A DNA stretch of 64,000 bases from Glycine soja (GCF_004193775.1 NC_041005.1:6078501-6142500); one strand, 5' to 3'. Positions 21,801 through 33,445 are shown, numbered from the stretch's first letter. Numbers and translations are program-made. Notes: a model not told the origin generated them from the sequence alone.

Positions 21801-23985
21801 ATTTTTTATTAATATTGTACATCATTAGAAAAATAAAAAAAATCTCCCTTGGAATTTTTTTAAAATGTTATAAGTTATAAAAAATTATATTCAAGACTGT
21901 CATTGTGGTTATGAAAATTTTCGTTCCATGCAGAAAATAAAAATTCCGCAAACAATATAGTTTTTATATATTTAATATGTATAAATAAATAAATTAATTA
22001 TTTTTAGAATATCTAGTATAATATTAATATAATTACATTAAAATTGAGCAAAAAATTAATTATATTTTAAATTGAGCTCATTTTATCTTCAAAAATATTT
22101 AAATTTATTGAATTTTATTATTATTATTATTATAAATAATAATAATAATAGTGATGTAATACATATATGCAATGTATAAATTTAAAAGAAAAATAGTAAA
22201 AATAATTTTATAATAATTTAAATTTATTAAACTCCTGTCTTATCAAATTGAATTTTTAAGTATTATGTGATTTTTTAAATTAAGAATATTGATTATCAAT
22301 TTTTTTCACGAAATTATTATTATGAAATATAATATATATCAAATATTATAATTTATTAAAATAACTAATCATAAATGTATGAGTTTTTTGGTAATGTGAT
22401 ATGAGTCTAGTTTTACAAAATATAATCATAATAATAATTCTGAAAAAATTCATAAGAATGATGTAAGTTATGAGAAAAAGCATGGTCAAATATTTATTTT
22501 TCATACCAAGTTTATTTTTCTTATATGAAAAGTATGAATTAAAAAAAAATCTAAAATTAATAAAGATGATTATATAATACTACATAGTTATTAAAATTTG
22601 TTTGTTTGTTTTATTTATTGTTGATGTAATGTTGATATATATGTTATAATTTTTAAATGCAATTACTATCAAAATTAAAAATTATTTTAAATTTGTTGAA
22701 ATAGTGTATTTTTTATTAAATAGATGTAATTGTTAATTATTTTAAAATAAATTTTTCATGATTTTAAAAATATCTTTCATTGATGTATATATTAATTTTA
22801 ATTTTATATGTTTTCTGAATGCATATTTATATATACTAGTGCATTAAAATTGTTATAGATATTTCTGATGCACCCATGTGTCTGCAATTTTACTATAATA
22901 AATTAGATATATTATAATTTATTTTATTACGTACTGATGTGAATATTAGTTTTAGTTTAATATTTCTTATTTAAACATTTAAATCTATATACATGTTTTT
23001 ACTTGTGCCTTGACTATTTATGGTAATATGATAATTTAATATATTCAGTAAAAGAGTTGGGTTTATTGTATGCCTAAAGATATACATATATTTATCTAAA
23101 CATGCAAATAAATCAATTTAAATGACATATTTAGATCAAATAGCGGAAATTAAATATATTACGAGCGTACCTCCCGCCATTGTGAATTGAACAGGAAGCG
23201 GCACGGTGACTACATATATATTTGCAAAGATATGGGTTGAATGTAAATGGAAAATGAACCAGATTCAAAATAACTAAATGTTCCAAAATAATAAAATAAA
23301 AAAAATTCCAAACATTAACATGTTTATATTTTACATTATTACTCTCTTATATATTAAATTCTTGAGTTGGTGTCAAAATAAAAATCCTTGAGTTTGATGT
23401 TAATTACACGTAAATTGTGTTATTGATGTAGATAATGACCACAGATGATCAATGGGAAGCTTTAAGGGGTGAATGCAGAGATGCTAAAGATGCAATCTTC
23501 ACTTGTGCATAGCACAAATCGTACTCTAATAGTATATATAAGAAAACTTTGATTATTATATACACGTAAAGATAAGCATGTTAGAAATATTTGATGTACA
23601 TAGTGTAAACATGTCTAAAATTATTAGTTTGGATCAATGAGTTAACAAATTGTATATATTTTGAAATTTTTTATAAAAAAAATATGATAAAATTTGGGAC
23701 AATCACACAGGATGTGGATCGCAGACTCTGTCCCTTGGTGAACCAAACAAATTGAAAATAAAGTGAAACTAATACCCTCAACTTGTTCATAAGAATCCCT
23801 TGTGAAGAAAAAATAACACGACGATGTAAGTCATGTATTAAAGGTTTTAGATTGAGTTTTGGTATAGTTTGGTTTTGATGGTTAGCCTCACACTTGATTG
23901 TGATTGCAAGTTGTGTTATGTGTGCCTTGTTGAGTCTCTTATACCCTTTATTTGGATAAGTTGAGAAAAAACTTGATGAGTATTA
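21801..23985. other. Very AT-rich intergenic stretch
   Basis: This region is almost pure AT with ATT-type short repeats near 22120-22150. Two small GC-balanced islands stand out. One at 23165-23215 reads on the minus strand as ATGGCGGGAG followed by a GTACGC donor-like site. The other, at 23428-23508 on the plus strand, is described separately. No intact gene was seen. Confidence 0.5.
23428..23508 (+). pseudogene. Possible LURP-one-like exon fragment
   Basis: A short frame reads MTTDDQWEALRGECRDAKDA, then IFTCA and a stop. The pattern W-x-x-x-R-G-(D/E)-x-x-D-x-K-D-x-I-F-T is reminiscent of the segment conserved in LURP-one-related (LOR, DUF567) proteins. An AG acceptor precedes it (GATGTAG). 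The match is short and could be chance. Confidence 0.25.
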
Positions 23986-23993
23986 GGATTAAC

Positions 23994-26105
23994 CATAGTT
24001 CAAAAATCCGGTTCGATCGGGATTTGATGGCATAATCGGACCGATTTGGTAATTAGACCGGCCATGCATCTGGCCCGGTATGACCAGACCAGACTCGACC
24101 GATTTTGTGTAAATCCAGTTTTTTTAAACCCGTATTGAGTTTTCGCATAAAAAAAAAGGTTATAAAACTGTCAACACAACGCCATTTAGAAAAAATCTAA
24201 AAAACCTCAACCCTTCTCTCGATGTTTCTCTTCATTCTCTGATTTCTCTTGACCAGTTTTAGCTGCAAGAAGCGAAGAAGAAAGCCCCAACCAGAAACTC
24301 CTCTAAAGCGGTCTGCTAGTTTTTTGTGGAACAAGGTTAGCTTCCAGTTCTAGCCCGTATGTGCCTAGATTTGGAGCCACATAGGTACACAAATCTTAAA
24401 AGAGTAACAAATTACACAATGCACTTACCGAGCTTAGTTCAGTGCGCTGCCATCATCCCTCATTACGCCCATTCATGTCCATTGCCCACTAAACACACAC
24501 ACAAAACACTTTTGCTTTTCTTTTTAGTAAGTGTAGTTTTTTATTTGTTCTCATTATTCTTGTAACTATAATTTGATATGTAATTCTTATTTTAAAATTT
24601 ATTTTTTACCAAGTCCGATATGTATTCTAGTGATAAAAAAAAGTCCAATATGTATTATTGTATTCAATCTCTCGTATATAGTTAATTTAATTGTAACCTC
24701 TTTAGACCATATTCAAGTTGAATATTTTATACATTCAAGTTGAATATTTTGTACTGAATGCTAGAATTAATTATATCAGTAGAGATAAGGAACAAAGGTT
24801 GGCAAAAGAAATTAAAGCGTTCGGAAAAAATTAATTACATAAACTATAACAACCTGATTCACTTGATCAAGCTTGCTGATAATGTTTAGGCGTACGTCAT
24901 GAAATTCATCCTTCAAAAGGGAAAGGAAGATAGGAAGAAGCTGCTCAATTGTTGCTTCCTGCAATGAAGATAAGGTAGGACTGAGATTCACATTTACACC
25001 AAAAAAACTACTACTATCACAATAACCTAGAAAATAGATTTTGTGGATTATCTTTTATGGGAGAATGGAGACAGAACAAATATACAAATTTCTAGGAAAC
25101 TAAAAAGACGGGGAGAAAGGCTACAAATTGGGATACAATACTAGTTGCATGATTGAAGTATCACAATCTAGTAAATTCAATATAAGTATTCATACCAGAA
25201 AAGGGCAAATGTCAGTTATCACAAAGTAACTGTGGTAACTGCACAAGTAGTCAAACACATAGAAGAGGCTAAATTAATCTGTTAGTTCCTGAACTAATTG
25301 GAAGTTTTTAAATCTTTTTAAAAGGGTTCAAAGCACAGGTACCTATTTGAAAATTCTTAAATAATTCAAGGAGCCGCTAAATAATTAAACCACAACCTTT
25401 TCCTAAATTAATTACATTGTATGTTTCCATTTGTTCTCACTATTCTTGTCGCCCTTTTTTAAAAATTCTGTATATATTTCTCTTATAACATATAAAATAC
25501 AAAATTCAAATCATCCTCATAGGCAACCTTTAGAAAACTGCATTAATTATATTTATGCCAAAAAGAATAGAGAAAACAAGAATGGTTTCCTCAGCCTTTA
25601 CCTAGAGTTGAAATGCAGTCAAATACAATCTTCATCATCTTGCATAATGTTTTAATCTTCTAAGCACAACTTGTATGACATAAAGAGGTTACCATTAAAT
25701 TTTGTATGAGATGACTGATGAAGAGTCTCATTCATTTGATGAAAAATGATTACCTGGAGTTGACCTAATATTGACTCCTTCAATATAAATTATGGATGTT
25801 ATCATGTTGATTCTATTTGTGTTTTCATTTCAAAACTTATCATGGACTTGTGTAATTTGGCTTATTGAATTAGGACTTGTATTATCAACTTTGATATTTC
25901 AATTATTATTTTGGATTTTGGAGTATAAATGGATGTTTCTTAATCAAATAATATTAGTTATATACTTGTATATAATAAATATATATATAATTTTAAATTT
26001 TTTCATACATACTGGATCAAACCGGACCAATTATTGGCCTACCGGTTAGGCCATTGACCCACTACCTCGATCGGGGCATTGACCAGATTGGGTTTCACAA
26101 CTTTG
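23994..26105. mobile_element. hAT-like DNA transposon (2.1 kb, non-autonomous) carrying a host exon
   Basis: The element is flanked by a perfect 8-bp direct repeat GGATTAAC (23986-23993 and 26106-26113), the target-site duplication length typical of hAT. Its ends form an imperfect inverted repeat: CATAGTTCAAAAATCC on the left and CAAAGTTGTGAAACCC on the right read inward. Subterminal GC-rich phrases (GGTTCGATCGGG, ACCGGTT, CCCGATCGAGG) are repeated at both ends. No transposase frame is present, so it would depend on another copy. Between the ends lies an exon of PP2A subunit A (24854-24958, minus), consistent with a gene-capturing 'Pack-type' element. Confidence 0.7.
24854..24958 (-). pseudogene. 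Captured exon of PP2A 65-kDa scaffold subunit A (HEAT repeat)
   Basis: On the minus strand, an AG acceptor is followed by 105 bp (35 codons) reading EATIEQLLPIFLSLLKDEF and then HDVRLNIISKLDQVNQ, followed by a GT donor. It is one HEAT-repeat segment of the highly conserved PP2A regulatory A subunit (RCN1/PP2AA family). From memory the family reads D in place of the first E and P in place of H. The frame is open and both splice sites survive, but no neighbouring PP2A-A exon was found within the element. It is therefore a fragment rather than a gene. It could be spliced into a transcript that crosses the element. Confidence 0.8.
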
Positions 26106-26113
26106 GGATTAAC

Positions 26114-27910
26114 TAAGAATTAAAAGTAAAAATAATTTTTTTTAAGTTAATTTTGAGATCGTCACATTTTAAGTATTTGAAAATCATGTATAACTAAACA
26201 TTAAATGAATATGTTAGTTTATAACTTAGTAAAGCTTGTTCAAGTTTTGCTCTAACAAACTACAAAGTGTGATTTGTCATCTAGTTCAAACTTTGGTTTT
26301 ATAAAAAAGACATAAAGTTGATGATAATCGATTACCTATTTTAAAATATGGCTTTATAAAATAGACATGATATTTGGAATAAATTATTACAAACTTTTAA
26401 TAATCAGTTATTTAGGCTAGAATTATGGGTAAAAATAGATCAAATGACTTATTATGAGTCTATGATCCGACCTTTACAAGATCTAACTTAACCTGACTTA
26501 TTTTGTTATGATAATTTCTATTGCCTAAAATAAGAACAATTATGTCATTTTTAACTTGTGTCACAATAGATTTGTTGAATTTATTAATTCACGCAAAATT
26601 AATGTTTTATATTTATCATTTATTATCATGTTTATTCAAATTTACACAATTATTTATTAAATATATTGCATTACACAATGAGAATATTTAAGTATTGTTA
26701 AAATTATTCAATTGTTTTTTATTTATGTACTATGCTTTTTAATTAAAACAAGAGTAAAGTATTAACAATAACATTGTTTGGCTTATAGAAAAATAATAAT
26801 AATGTTTAAATATTAATATTATGATGATTATGATTGTTTTTTTAATTATTTAATTAAATATTTAATAACTTATTTCTCATGCTTGTCAATTGTCTAATAA
26901 TCATTATATGATATTTTCATATTATTATTTAATTAATATTTTATGAATGAAAAGTATAAATGTCTGACTTATTTACGGGACTGTCAAGAATTAGTAATAA
27001 TAATGAATGTTTTTTAAATTATTTTATTAGGTACATGTATCCCGTACAAACAAAGTAGTATTTTTTTAATAATTTTTTATTTGTTATATGGAAAAATATT
27101 TATTTAATTTTTTAATTATTTTAAATCATGTGTCTCATAGAAATCAAATAAACAATGATTAAATATTTTATTTACATATACTACCTTCACTCCTCTATAT
27201 AATAAACAAATCAGTGTAATTTTTTTTTTATCTTATTATAAGATACATTAACTCATCTTCAAACGTTATTGTATTTTTTAATTTCTTTTTACATACTTAA
27301 TTTATTGTGAATTTCACTAATAAGACATCCACTTATTTTTCATGCAAATCGATGCATTTATTAACCTATTAACTATATATATTGGTCATACTCGTTGGCG
27401 ATTTTTTTTTACTACATTTATTTATAGAATAAAATTTAAATTATAAAACTATAATTAAAATGAAATAATTTGACTATTTTTCTTAATTTTGATAAATCAG
27501 TTATTTATTTTTTATATAAAGGATTGGAAATAACATTGTTTAATAAGAATGCCACAAATGTTTGTAAGTGAACTTATCTTCTATCTTATCAACAAATAAA
27601 TTCATACACAATGTATATGTTATTGTTCTATCTTAACATGCTAAATTAAGTTTTTTATTGTATAAACTTTAACTAACATAAGATATTTTTCAAGCAATAT
27701 AAAGATGATATTATTCTTTTCTTTTTATATATATAAAAAAATTATCCTCTCTTTGAATTTACCCAAGTGTCACGCTAGTTCACACTAAGTTATTGTTATT
27801 TTATATAAATAAAATAAAGAACTTTTGTTCAAGGTTAAAAAAAGTTTGAACGTATTTATTGTCACACTAACAATCAATAAGAAATAATATTATCATAACA
27901 TTAAAGTAAT
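26114..27910. other. AT-rich intergenic DNA
   Basis: This is uniformly AT-rich sequence with poly-A/T tracts and ATT microsatellite-like runs, including one near 27941-27957 just beyond its right end. No coding potential or recognisable element was found. Confidence 0.6.
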
Positions 27911-28009
27911 TTATCATTGAATGAGAGTAGTACATGTATTATTTATTATTATTATTATTTTTACTGCACTAGCGAGCAAAATTTGATTAAACTCAAAGCG
28001 TTGGCATAC

Positions 28010-28228
28010 AGTTACTTTTTTACTATTTTTGTAAAGGCTGAACTCAAGACACCATCTCTTGTGAAGATCCAAAATGACCCGTATTTTACTGCGGCAAAAT
28101 CTGCATTGAACGGTGCGTTTAATGTCGCGAGGGAACGAAAATTGGCATGGCGCGATCCTGAAATTAACCCTAGAAAACTAGACATGATGGAACAGTGTAT
28201 AATGTTCAACTCTTCAACTGCTAAATAA
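28010..28228 (+). other. Unrecognised GC-balanced reading frame upstream of the DDR4-like gene
   Basis: In an otherwise AT-rich flank, a frame reads KAELKTPSLVKIQNDPYFTA, then AKSALNGAFNVARERKLAWR, then DPEINPRKLDMMEQC to a TAA at 28226-28228. Composition and codon use look like a real protein fragment. I do not recognise a family. It could be an upstream ORF or remnant gene. It ends 165 bp before the DDR4-like start codon. Confidence 0.3.
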
Positions 28229-28251
28229 AAAAAGTGAAAAACACGATTTGA

Positions 28252-28259
28252 GCGGGAAA
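28252..28259 (-). promoter_or_regulatory. Canonical E2F binding site
   Basis: GCGGGAAA on the plus strand equals TTTCCCGC on the minus strand, a perfect E2F/DP consensus. It lies 134-141 bp upstream of the DDR4-like ATG. E2F sites of this form control S-phase and chromatin genes in plants, so cell-cycle regulation is a reasonable inference, untested here. Confidence 0.5.
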
Positions 28260-28392
28260 CTGTCCTTTGTTTTTTTCTTTCTCACGCACACACAAAAAAA
28301 ACTTCATTTTATTTCACATTTCTCATTCTTTCTTTCAATAATTTTTTTGCATCTTCTAATTGAAAGCGTTTAGTTACTGTCACGGAGCGACG

Positions 28393-31300
28393 ATGCAGGC
28401 CGTGGAAGAAGGTGGTGGCGGCGAGGAGCGAAACGCGCGTTTCGAGGAAAACGATTTGGACTTGGAAATTTCGAAGTTGCGCGGGCGATGGGAACTCGCT
28501 TCTGTTCTCAATTTTTTGGACGTAAGAGATCTGAAATTTTTCGTTGAAATTGTTTCTATTAGGTCACGAAATCGTTTAGGAGACTGTGTGTTGTTTTTTC
28601 AGTGAAAGTAGAGTCACTCGTGATATTTTATTATGCATTGTAATGTTGTGATTCAGGTGTTTGGTCCGATACTTGGTAAAGATTTGAATCTTTCTGCTGA
28701 AGATATTGAGATCGGGCTTGTTAAGCCTGACGCTTCGCTTGCTCGGCTTCACATTCAACTTTTGAAGGTATCTTGTTTAATGTAGTTATTGAAACGTGCT
28801 AGTCTGTGTTGAAAACGTTTTATTTGCTGGAATAATTAGAAAAGTTGTTGATTGATGTGTGTGCATGCAATTGGTAGTGGTTGGTGGAGATGCGTCGTGC
28901 AAATGTTAATGTTGCTGTTTTGGACGTTTTTTGTTTTATGTTTCTAGTTTGAGTTCTGGTATGGGAAAAAGGGATGGAGAAATTGGTTATGTGGTTTTCC
29001 ATTTCTTAGTGTGTAGTGTTTGTGGGTAAGAAATGGTGGAGGCTGAAAATTGCTCAGTTGGGACAGTCTGAGATTATTTTGTTCGATACTCCAATTTATT
29101 AGCTTTTACTTGTAACACTACCCAATGACTTTGTTTTCAAATCTTTGTTTGTTTTCCCAAAAGTGCATTAGATCCATTGTGCAAAGTTACATCAAGTCCA
29201 ATGGAGATATAGGTAAATGAGCATTTTTATTTTACATGTAAAATCATGAGGATAGCGGAAATTATGTAAGGGAAATACATTTTAAAGAGGAAGTTGAATA
29301 TACTTATTGTGTAAATTGCCTAACTTCCTCAAATCAAACATACTATTCTACTGTTTCATTTTTTATTTTTTTGTTGATGGCTTCCTACCTAATGTGGATT
29401 TAATTTCATTTGTATTCCTGCCAGGGAATACCACCTGTGAGTAAAACATTGGAGGATTCTGATAAATGGGTTACTGCACTCTGTAAGAATCTGGCTACGT
29501 GGTGGCCATGGGTAAGTCACTGAGATATTGCTTTTGAGTTTGCCTTTTCTTTTTTCTCCCATTGCAGATTGAATTAATTACTTTCACTTGCTGGTTGGAT
29601 CTGTGCTATAGGTTGCCGAGGGGGAGATTCCACTTGTACCATCTAAAGGGTACTGAGCTGCACTGATCATGCTATATTGTTACTTATTGCAATGACATTT
29701 TTAAAAAAACTGTTTTCGGAAATGCTTGTGCAGGGTGGAGATATCCAAGTACAAGGAACTTGATCCGTTAGATCGTTTACTGCTGCTAAAAGCTCTTTGT
29801 GAAGTTAGAGCTCAGGTATTAATATTTTCTGTTTTGTTCATTCAAATTTTTGTTTATTTAATTTGATAAATTAATATATGAATACTTTTGCATCTCATGA
29901 CTAGAAACTAGATAAATCCTCTTAGTCTATGTTACTGATCATCTTTGGTGTTTCTCTCTCTTTTTTATAATGCCTTTGGCTGTTTTAATTTTGTCTGATG
30001 TAAATTATTTTGCTTGGGTGTTTGTTTATATTCAGCAACATGATGCAGTGTCATACATCAATGATGCTTTAAAAGAAGGAACCCAAATTTCAACTTTTCG
30101 CAAAGATGCCGTAGGAAGAGATGGAACTGGCACATCTTACTGGTAATCTGTCTTTTTTAAAATATGTTCCAAATCTTTTGAAGATTCTCAAAACCTTAAA
30201 ATTGTCATTGCTAACATGTCTATTTTTGTTATAGGTACGATGCAACTTCAAAAGGTCAGAGTCACAGATTGTACAGGGAAATTATCACATCAGACTCAAT
30301 TCCAAATGATAAGGATGAAGAATGTTTATCACTCCCCACCATTCAATGGGAAACACTTGCTTCCAATCTTGAAGATTTTTCAAAAGTAGCTGTAAGATCA
30401 TGTTAACCATCTTTTGTCTTACTTTTCCCCCTGGATTTGAAACCTTATTAACTTTACCTTTAAATGTTAACTGCAGGAAAAATTTGCAATCAGCAAGTCT
30501 GCTGTGGAAGTTGCTGTTAGCATGAAGCTTCAAGATGATGCTATTCCTGCTCTTGAAAAGCTTCGGAAGGTATGGACATCCTTTTGTTTAGTGTTTGATT
30601 GGCGTACATTCTAGGGAACACCCTCATCTTCGGTTGTGATATTTTGATGTAAAGGGAATATCACCTTTGATTTATGCAGAAGAAAGAAAGAGCAATAAAG
30701 CAAAAACAAAGGCAGGATATGCTGTTAAAAAAAGATTTTCAGAACTCTCATTATTCTGGAAATACACGCTCTTGTCGCACACGAAGGCCTATTAGTTATA
30801 CATTTGGTAAGATGTGTGTTATGTGTTCTATTACATGGCATCATCTTGCATTCTAGCACCTACAGATTCTAATGCACAGGACAACTGTTAGGGGGCTTTT
30901 GTTTCAAGGTTTACTATCACATTTCATGGAATATTTTGCTTAAGAATATTATTCCCATGAACACATTTGATTGACATTTGATAATTTTAGAAAGAAATTA
31001 AATTTATTTAATTAAAAAAAAGAAATGTGGAAGAAGAGAGTGGGAATAGGTAGTTATTGTAGGGAGTAACTTCCATTCCAATGGGAATGTAAGATACCCA
31101 GCTTTCACCATGAAAATCAGAAATAAGGCAAGTATTAGTATTTCAAATTCCTGGGAGTCAACAATGCTGGGAATATATTTTTAAAACTTGTAGCAAACAA
31201 GAGAATGTAATATTTCGATGTTCACTTTCCTGGGAATAATTTGTAATGCCTTGAAACAAACACAACCTTGGTGGATTTGACTTTGTTGTGCACTGGTTTG

Positions 31301-32154
31301 TACTTTATTGTTTATTGTTTATTGTTTATGTATTGCTTGCTTTATTAGTGAGGGTGGGTCTTGTCAATTGGACAGGTGCGGATGTTTGTGCACTTGTGAG
31401 ATGTCCTACATTTTACAATATCATTCGTAGAACATGAGTTGTTACTTTTCACTTTTTGGAATTGCTTTATCTAAACTTTCTTTTATCAAATATATTCAAT
31501 CTCAGTTTCTAATCTTAGGGAGTGATGAGTTGTGTTTACATGAAACATTTAAGTGTCAAATGGTTGTTTTAATTTTAAGATGTTAAATTATTTAAAATAT
31601 ATCCTCATCAAATATTTCAATGTTAGAATTGCATTTCTAATTTTTATCACTACTACGTTTTCCTCATTTGCTGTTAATTTAATATGTGTATGCGAATTAA
31701 TTTGAGTGAATCATTAATGCCCAAAGACATTTAATGTGATAAGTAATCACTAGTTTATCAATTGAGCGTATAAGTAGTTTTGATTTCTTTCCTTTTCCTG
31801 CCTCTTCATGATATCAATTGGAATTTTAGATATTAATTACTTCTGAGATCTGATAGTGATGAAACTGGTTATGAAGTTGAGAATCATGGTAGCAGCGAGG
31901 AGGATGGTGTTGATGGCGAGTTGGGCAACTTGGAAGCACCCTCAAGCCATGCAGTTTCTTATCCAAAAGGGGTTCGCTGCAGCAAGCGGTTAGCTGGAGT
32001 TCCTAGCCACACTATTTTAGAAAGCAGAGGCTTAACTGCAAAGCAAAGATTGAGGCAAAGACCCACCCGCAATTCTGCTATGGAATCTATCAATGTATCC
32101 GATTCAGAGGACGAAGCACGTGAAGGGAAGAGAGATTTGTCCGAGTCTACTTAG
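28393..32154 (+). CDS. DDT/WHIM-domain chromatin protein, DDR4-like; frame interrupted before last exon
   Basis: The clear exons are 28393-28521, 28657-28767, 29425-29511, 29612-29649, 29734-29815, 30036-30142, 30235-30391, 30477-30569, 30680-30806 and a last exon ending with TAG at 32154. The N-terminal half has a DDT-type helical region (ASVLNFLDVFGPILGKDLNL, ARLHIQLLKGIPP) and WHIM-like parts (PLDRLLLLKALCEVRAQQHD, GTSYWYD). Then comes a Lys-rich coiled coil (KKKERAIKQKQRQDMLLKK) and a basic/acidic C-terminus (LAGVPSHTILESRGLTAKQR, VSDSEDEARE). It matches my memory of Arabidopsis DDR4 (At1g18950), a nuclear DDT protein related to ISWI partners. The donor at 30807 joined to the acceptor at 31829 runs into a TGA after DINYF, while the C-terminal frame is offset. 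An unrecognised small exon, a 1-bp indel or decay could explain this. Confidence 0.75.
30889..31270. mobile_element. MITE-like insertion in DDR4-like intron 9
   Basis: The left end reads TAGGGGGCTTTTGTTTCAAGG. The right end, reverse-complemented, reads AAGGTTGTGTTTGTTTCAAG, so the two share a TTTGTTTCAAGG core. Inside are mirrored phrases such as GGAATATTATTCCCATGAA and CTGGGAATAA. The size of about 380 bp and the absence of a reading frame fit a Tourist/PIF-type MITE. The target duplication is not clear. Confidence 0.5.
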
Positions 32155-32159
32155 GCCTG

Positions 32160-32530
32160 GTATTAACCTGTATTTTGGCTAAAGCATGCAAAGTGAGCAG
32201 TGGCATAGAATGTTTGTCTTCCAAATTGGGGGAGACTTGAAGCCATCCTTTTCCTAGGATCATCATTATACTTAATTTTTTGCTTCTCCAATATTTGTCT
32301 TCAAATCCATGAACCCATTTTTTGTCTCTTGGATGAGATCCTAGAAATTTCTGAAATATTTGAGTATATAGTATATATATATATATATATGGCTAATGAA
32401 TTTCTATGCGGTTAGTTTTACGCATCAGATGCCTTCAATTCAATCATGTCGTACATGACATGCACTTTAACCCATCATGAATCTAACAAAACAAGTGCAG
32501 CAACCTTATTACATGATTGACAAGAAACAT
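32160..32530. repeat. First copy of a duplicated 3'-flank segment
   Basis: This segment shares a colinear series of phrases with 33080-33425: AAGCATGCA, CAGTGGCATAGA, TTGTCTCTTGGA, AAATTTCTGAAATATT versus AAATCTCTGAAATATT, GGCTAATGAAT, ATCTAACAAAACAAG. The spacing between copies is about 0.9 kb in direct orientation. A (TA)n microsatellite at 32372-32390 lies inside this copy and not in the other. It begins directly after the DDR4-like stop codon, so the segment is probably 3' UTR sequence that was duplicated. Confidence 0.7.
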
Positions 32531-33079
32531 ATGGAAAATAACAACAAAGACCGTGAACATCCTTTACTCACATTCTTAATTAGGTCTTATTAGTCGCACA
32601 CTCTTAATTTGGTCTTTTTTATGTGTAGCAGATGTATCAAATATATTATGCTAACAAGTTGGCCTTGTCCTGTTCCATGTATTTTATGTTTTAATCGGAT
32701 TGAGTTTTAGATTAAAGAATTGACCCTATAAAAAATTCAGACCGGTTAGAACTCAATATAACCCGTCCCACACGAACACCCTTTAACAGCATAAATTTGC
32801 CATAGGATTATCTTATTCAACATGCAAATGTGAAATAGATCCAGTGAATCATTAATGGCAAACACAATCTCACTGCTTTATATATAAATAAATCAATTCT
32901 GTTGTGTCAACAAAGTAATCTTGTTGGTAAATGTTCTGTTTGCTTCGCTCTGTAGGATCACCCCTGTACAATGATGATTTTTTCAATTATTAAATGGAGC
33001 TTTTGGGGTTTCTTTCTCGCTGCTTTTGCGTAATTGCTGTGTCAAACACGCTCTACATATTTACAATAACAAGCTTGGC
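32531..33079. other. Spacer between duplicated flank copies
   Basis: This is AT-rich sequence with no reading frame of note. I see no element ends. A phrase near 32740-32790 (GACCGGTTAGAACTCAATATA) resembles degenerate transposon subterminal sequence, but nothing pairs with it. Confidence 0.45.
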
Positions 33080-33425
33080 TGTTTTAACCCAGCCTTGTCT
33101 TAAGCATGCAGTGGCATAGATTGTTCGTCATCAAAATTTGCAGAATTCATTAATTTCTTGCTTCTTCAACATTTCTTTCGGAATCCACTAACCCAATTTT
33201 CTTGTCTCTTGGAAGTAATACAAGAAATCTCTGAAATATTGGTTTACATAACCAGGCTAATGAATCTTTACGCTACATTTTTTTTTTTTAAATATCAGCT
33301 ACCTTCATTTCAATTAAACCATCTCTCACATTACACGCACTTAAAGCAATCACCAATCTAACAAAACAAGCGCTGCAATGCAACCTCAACTCAATGTAGT
33401 GCATACGTGCTTGAAAAGAAAGGAC
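33080..33425. repeat. Second copy of the duplicated 3'-flank segment
   Basis: This direct-orientation relative of 32160-32530 is described there. It abuts the 3' end of the NAGK gene, whose stop lies at 33446, so it probably also serves as NAGK 3' UTR or terminator region on the opposite strand. Confidence 0.7.
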
Positions 33426-33445
33426 CACAAACACGATAAATAAAC

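Noticed and set aside
23165..23215. Minus-strand ATGGCGGGAG|GTACGC as a first exon of a gene
   Set aside because: It is only ten coding bases long with no identifiable second exon, too little to support a gene.
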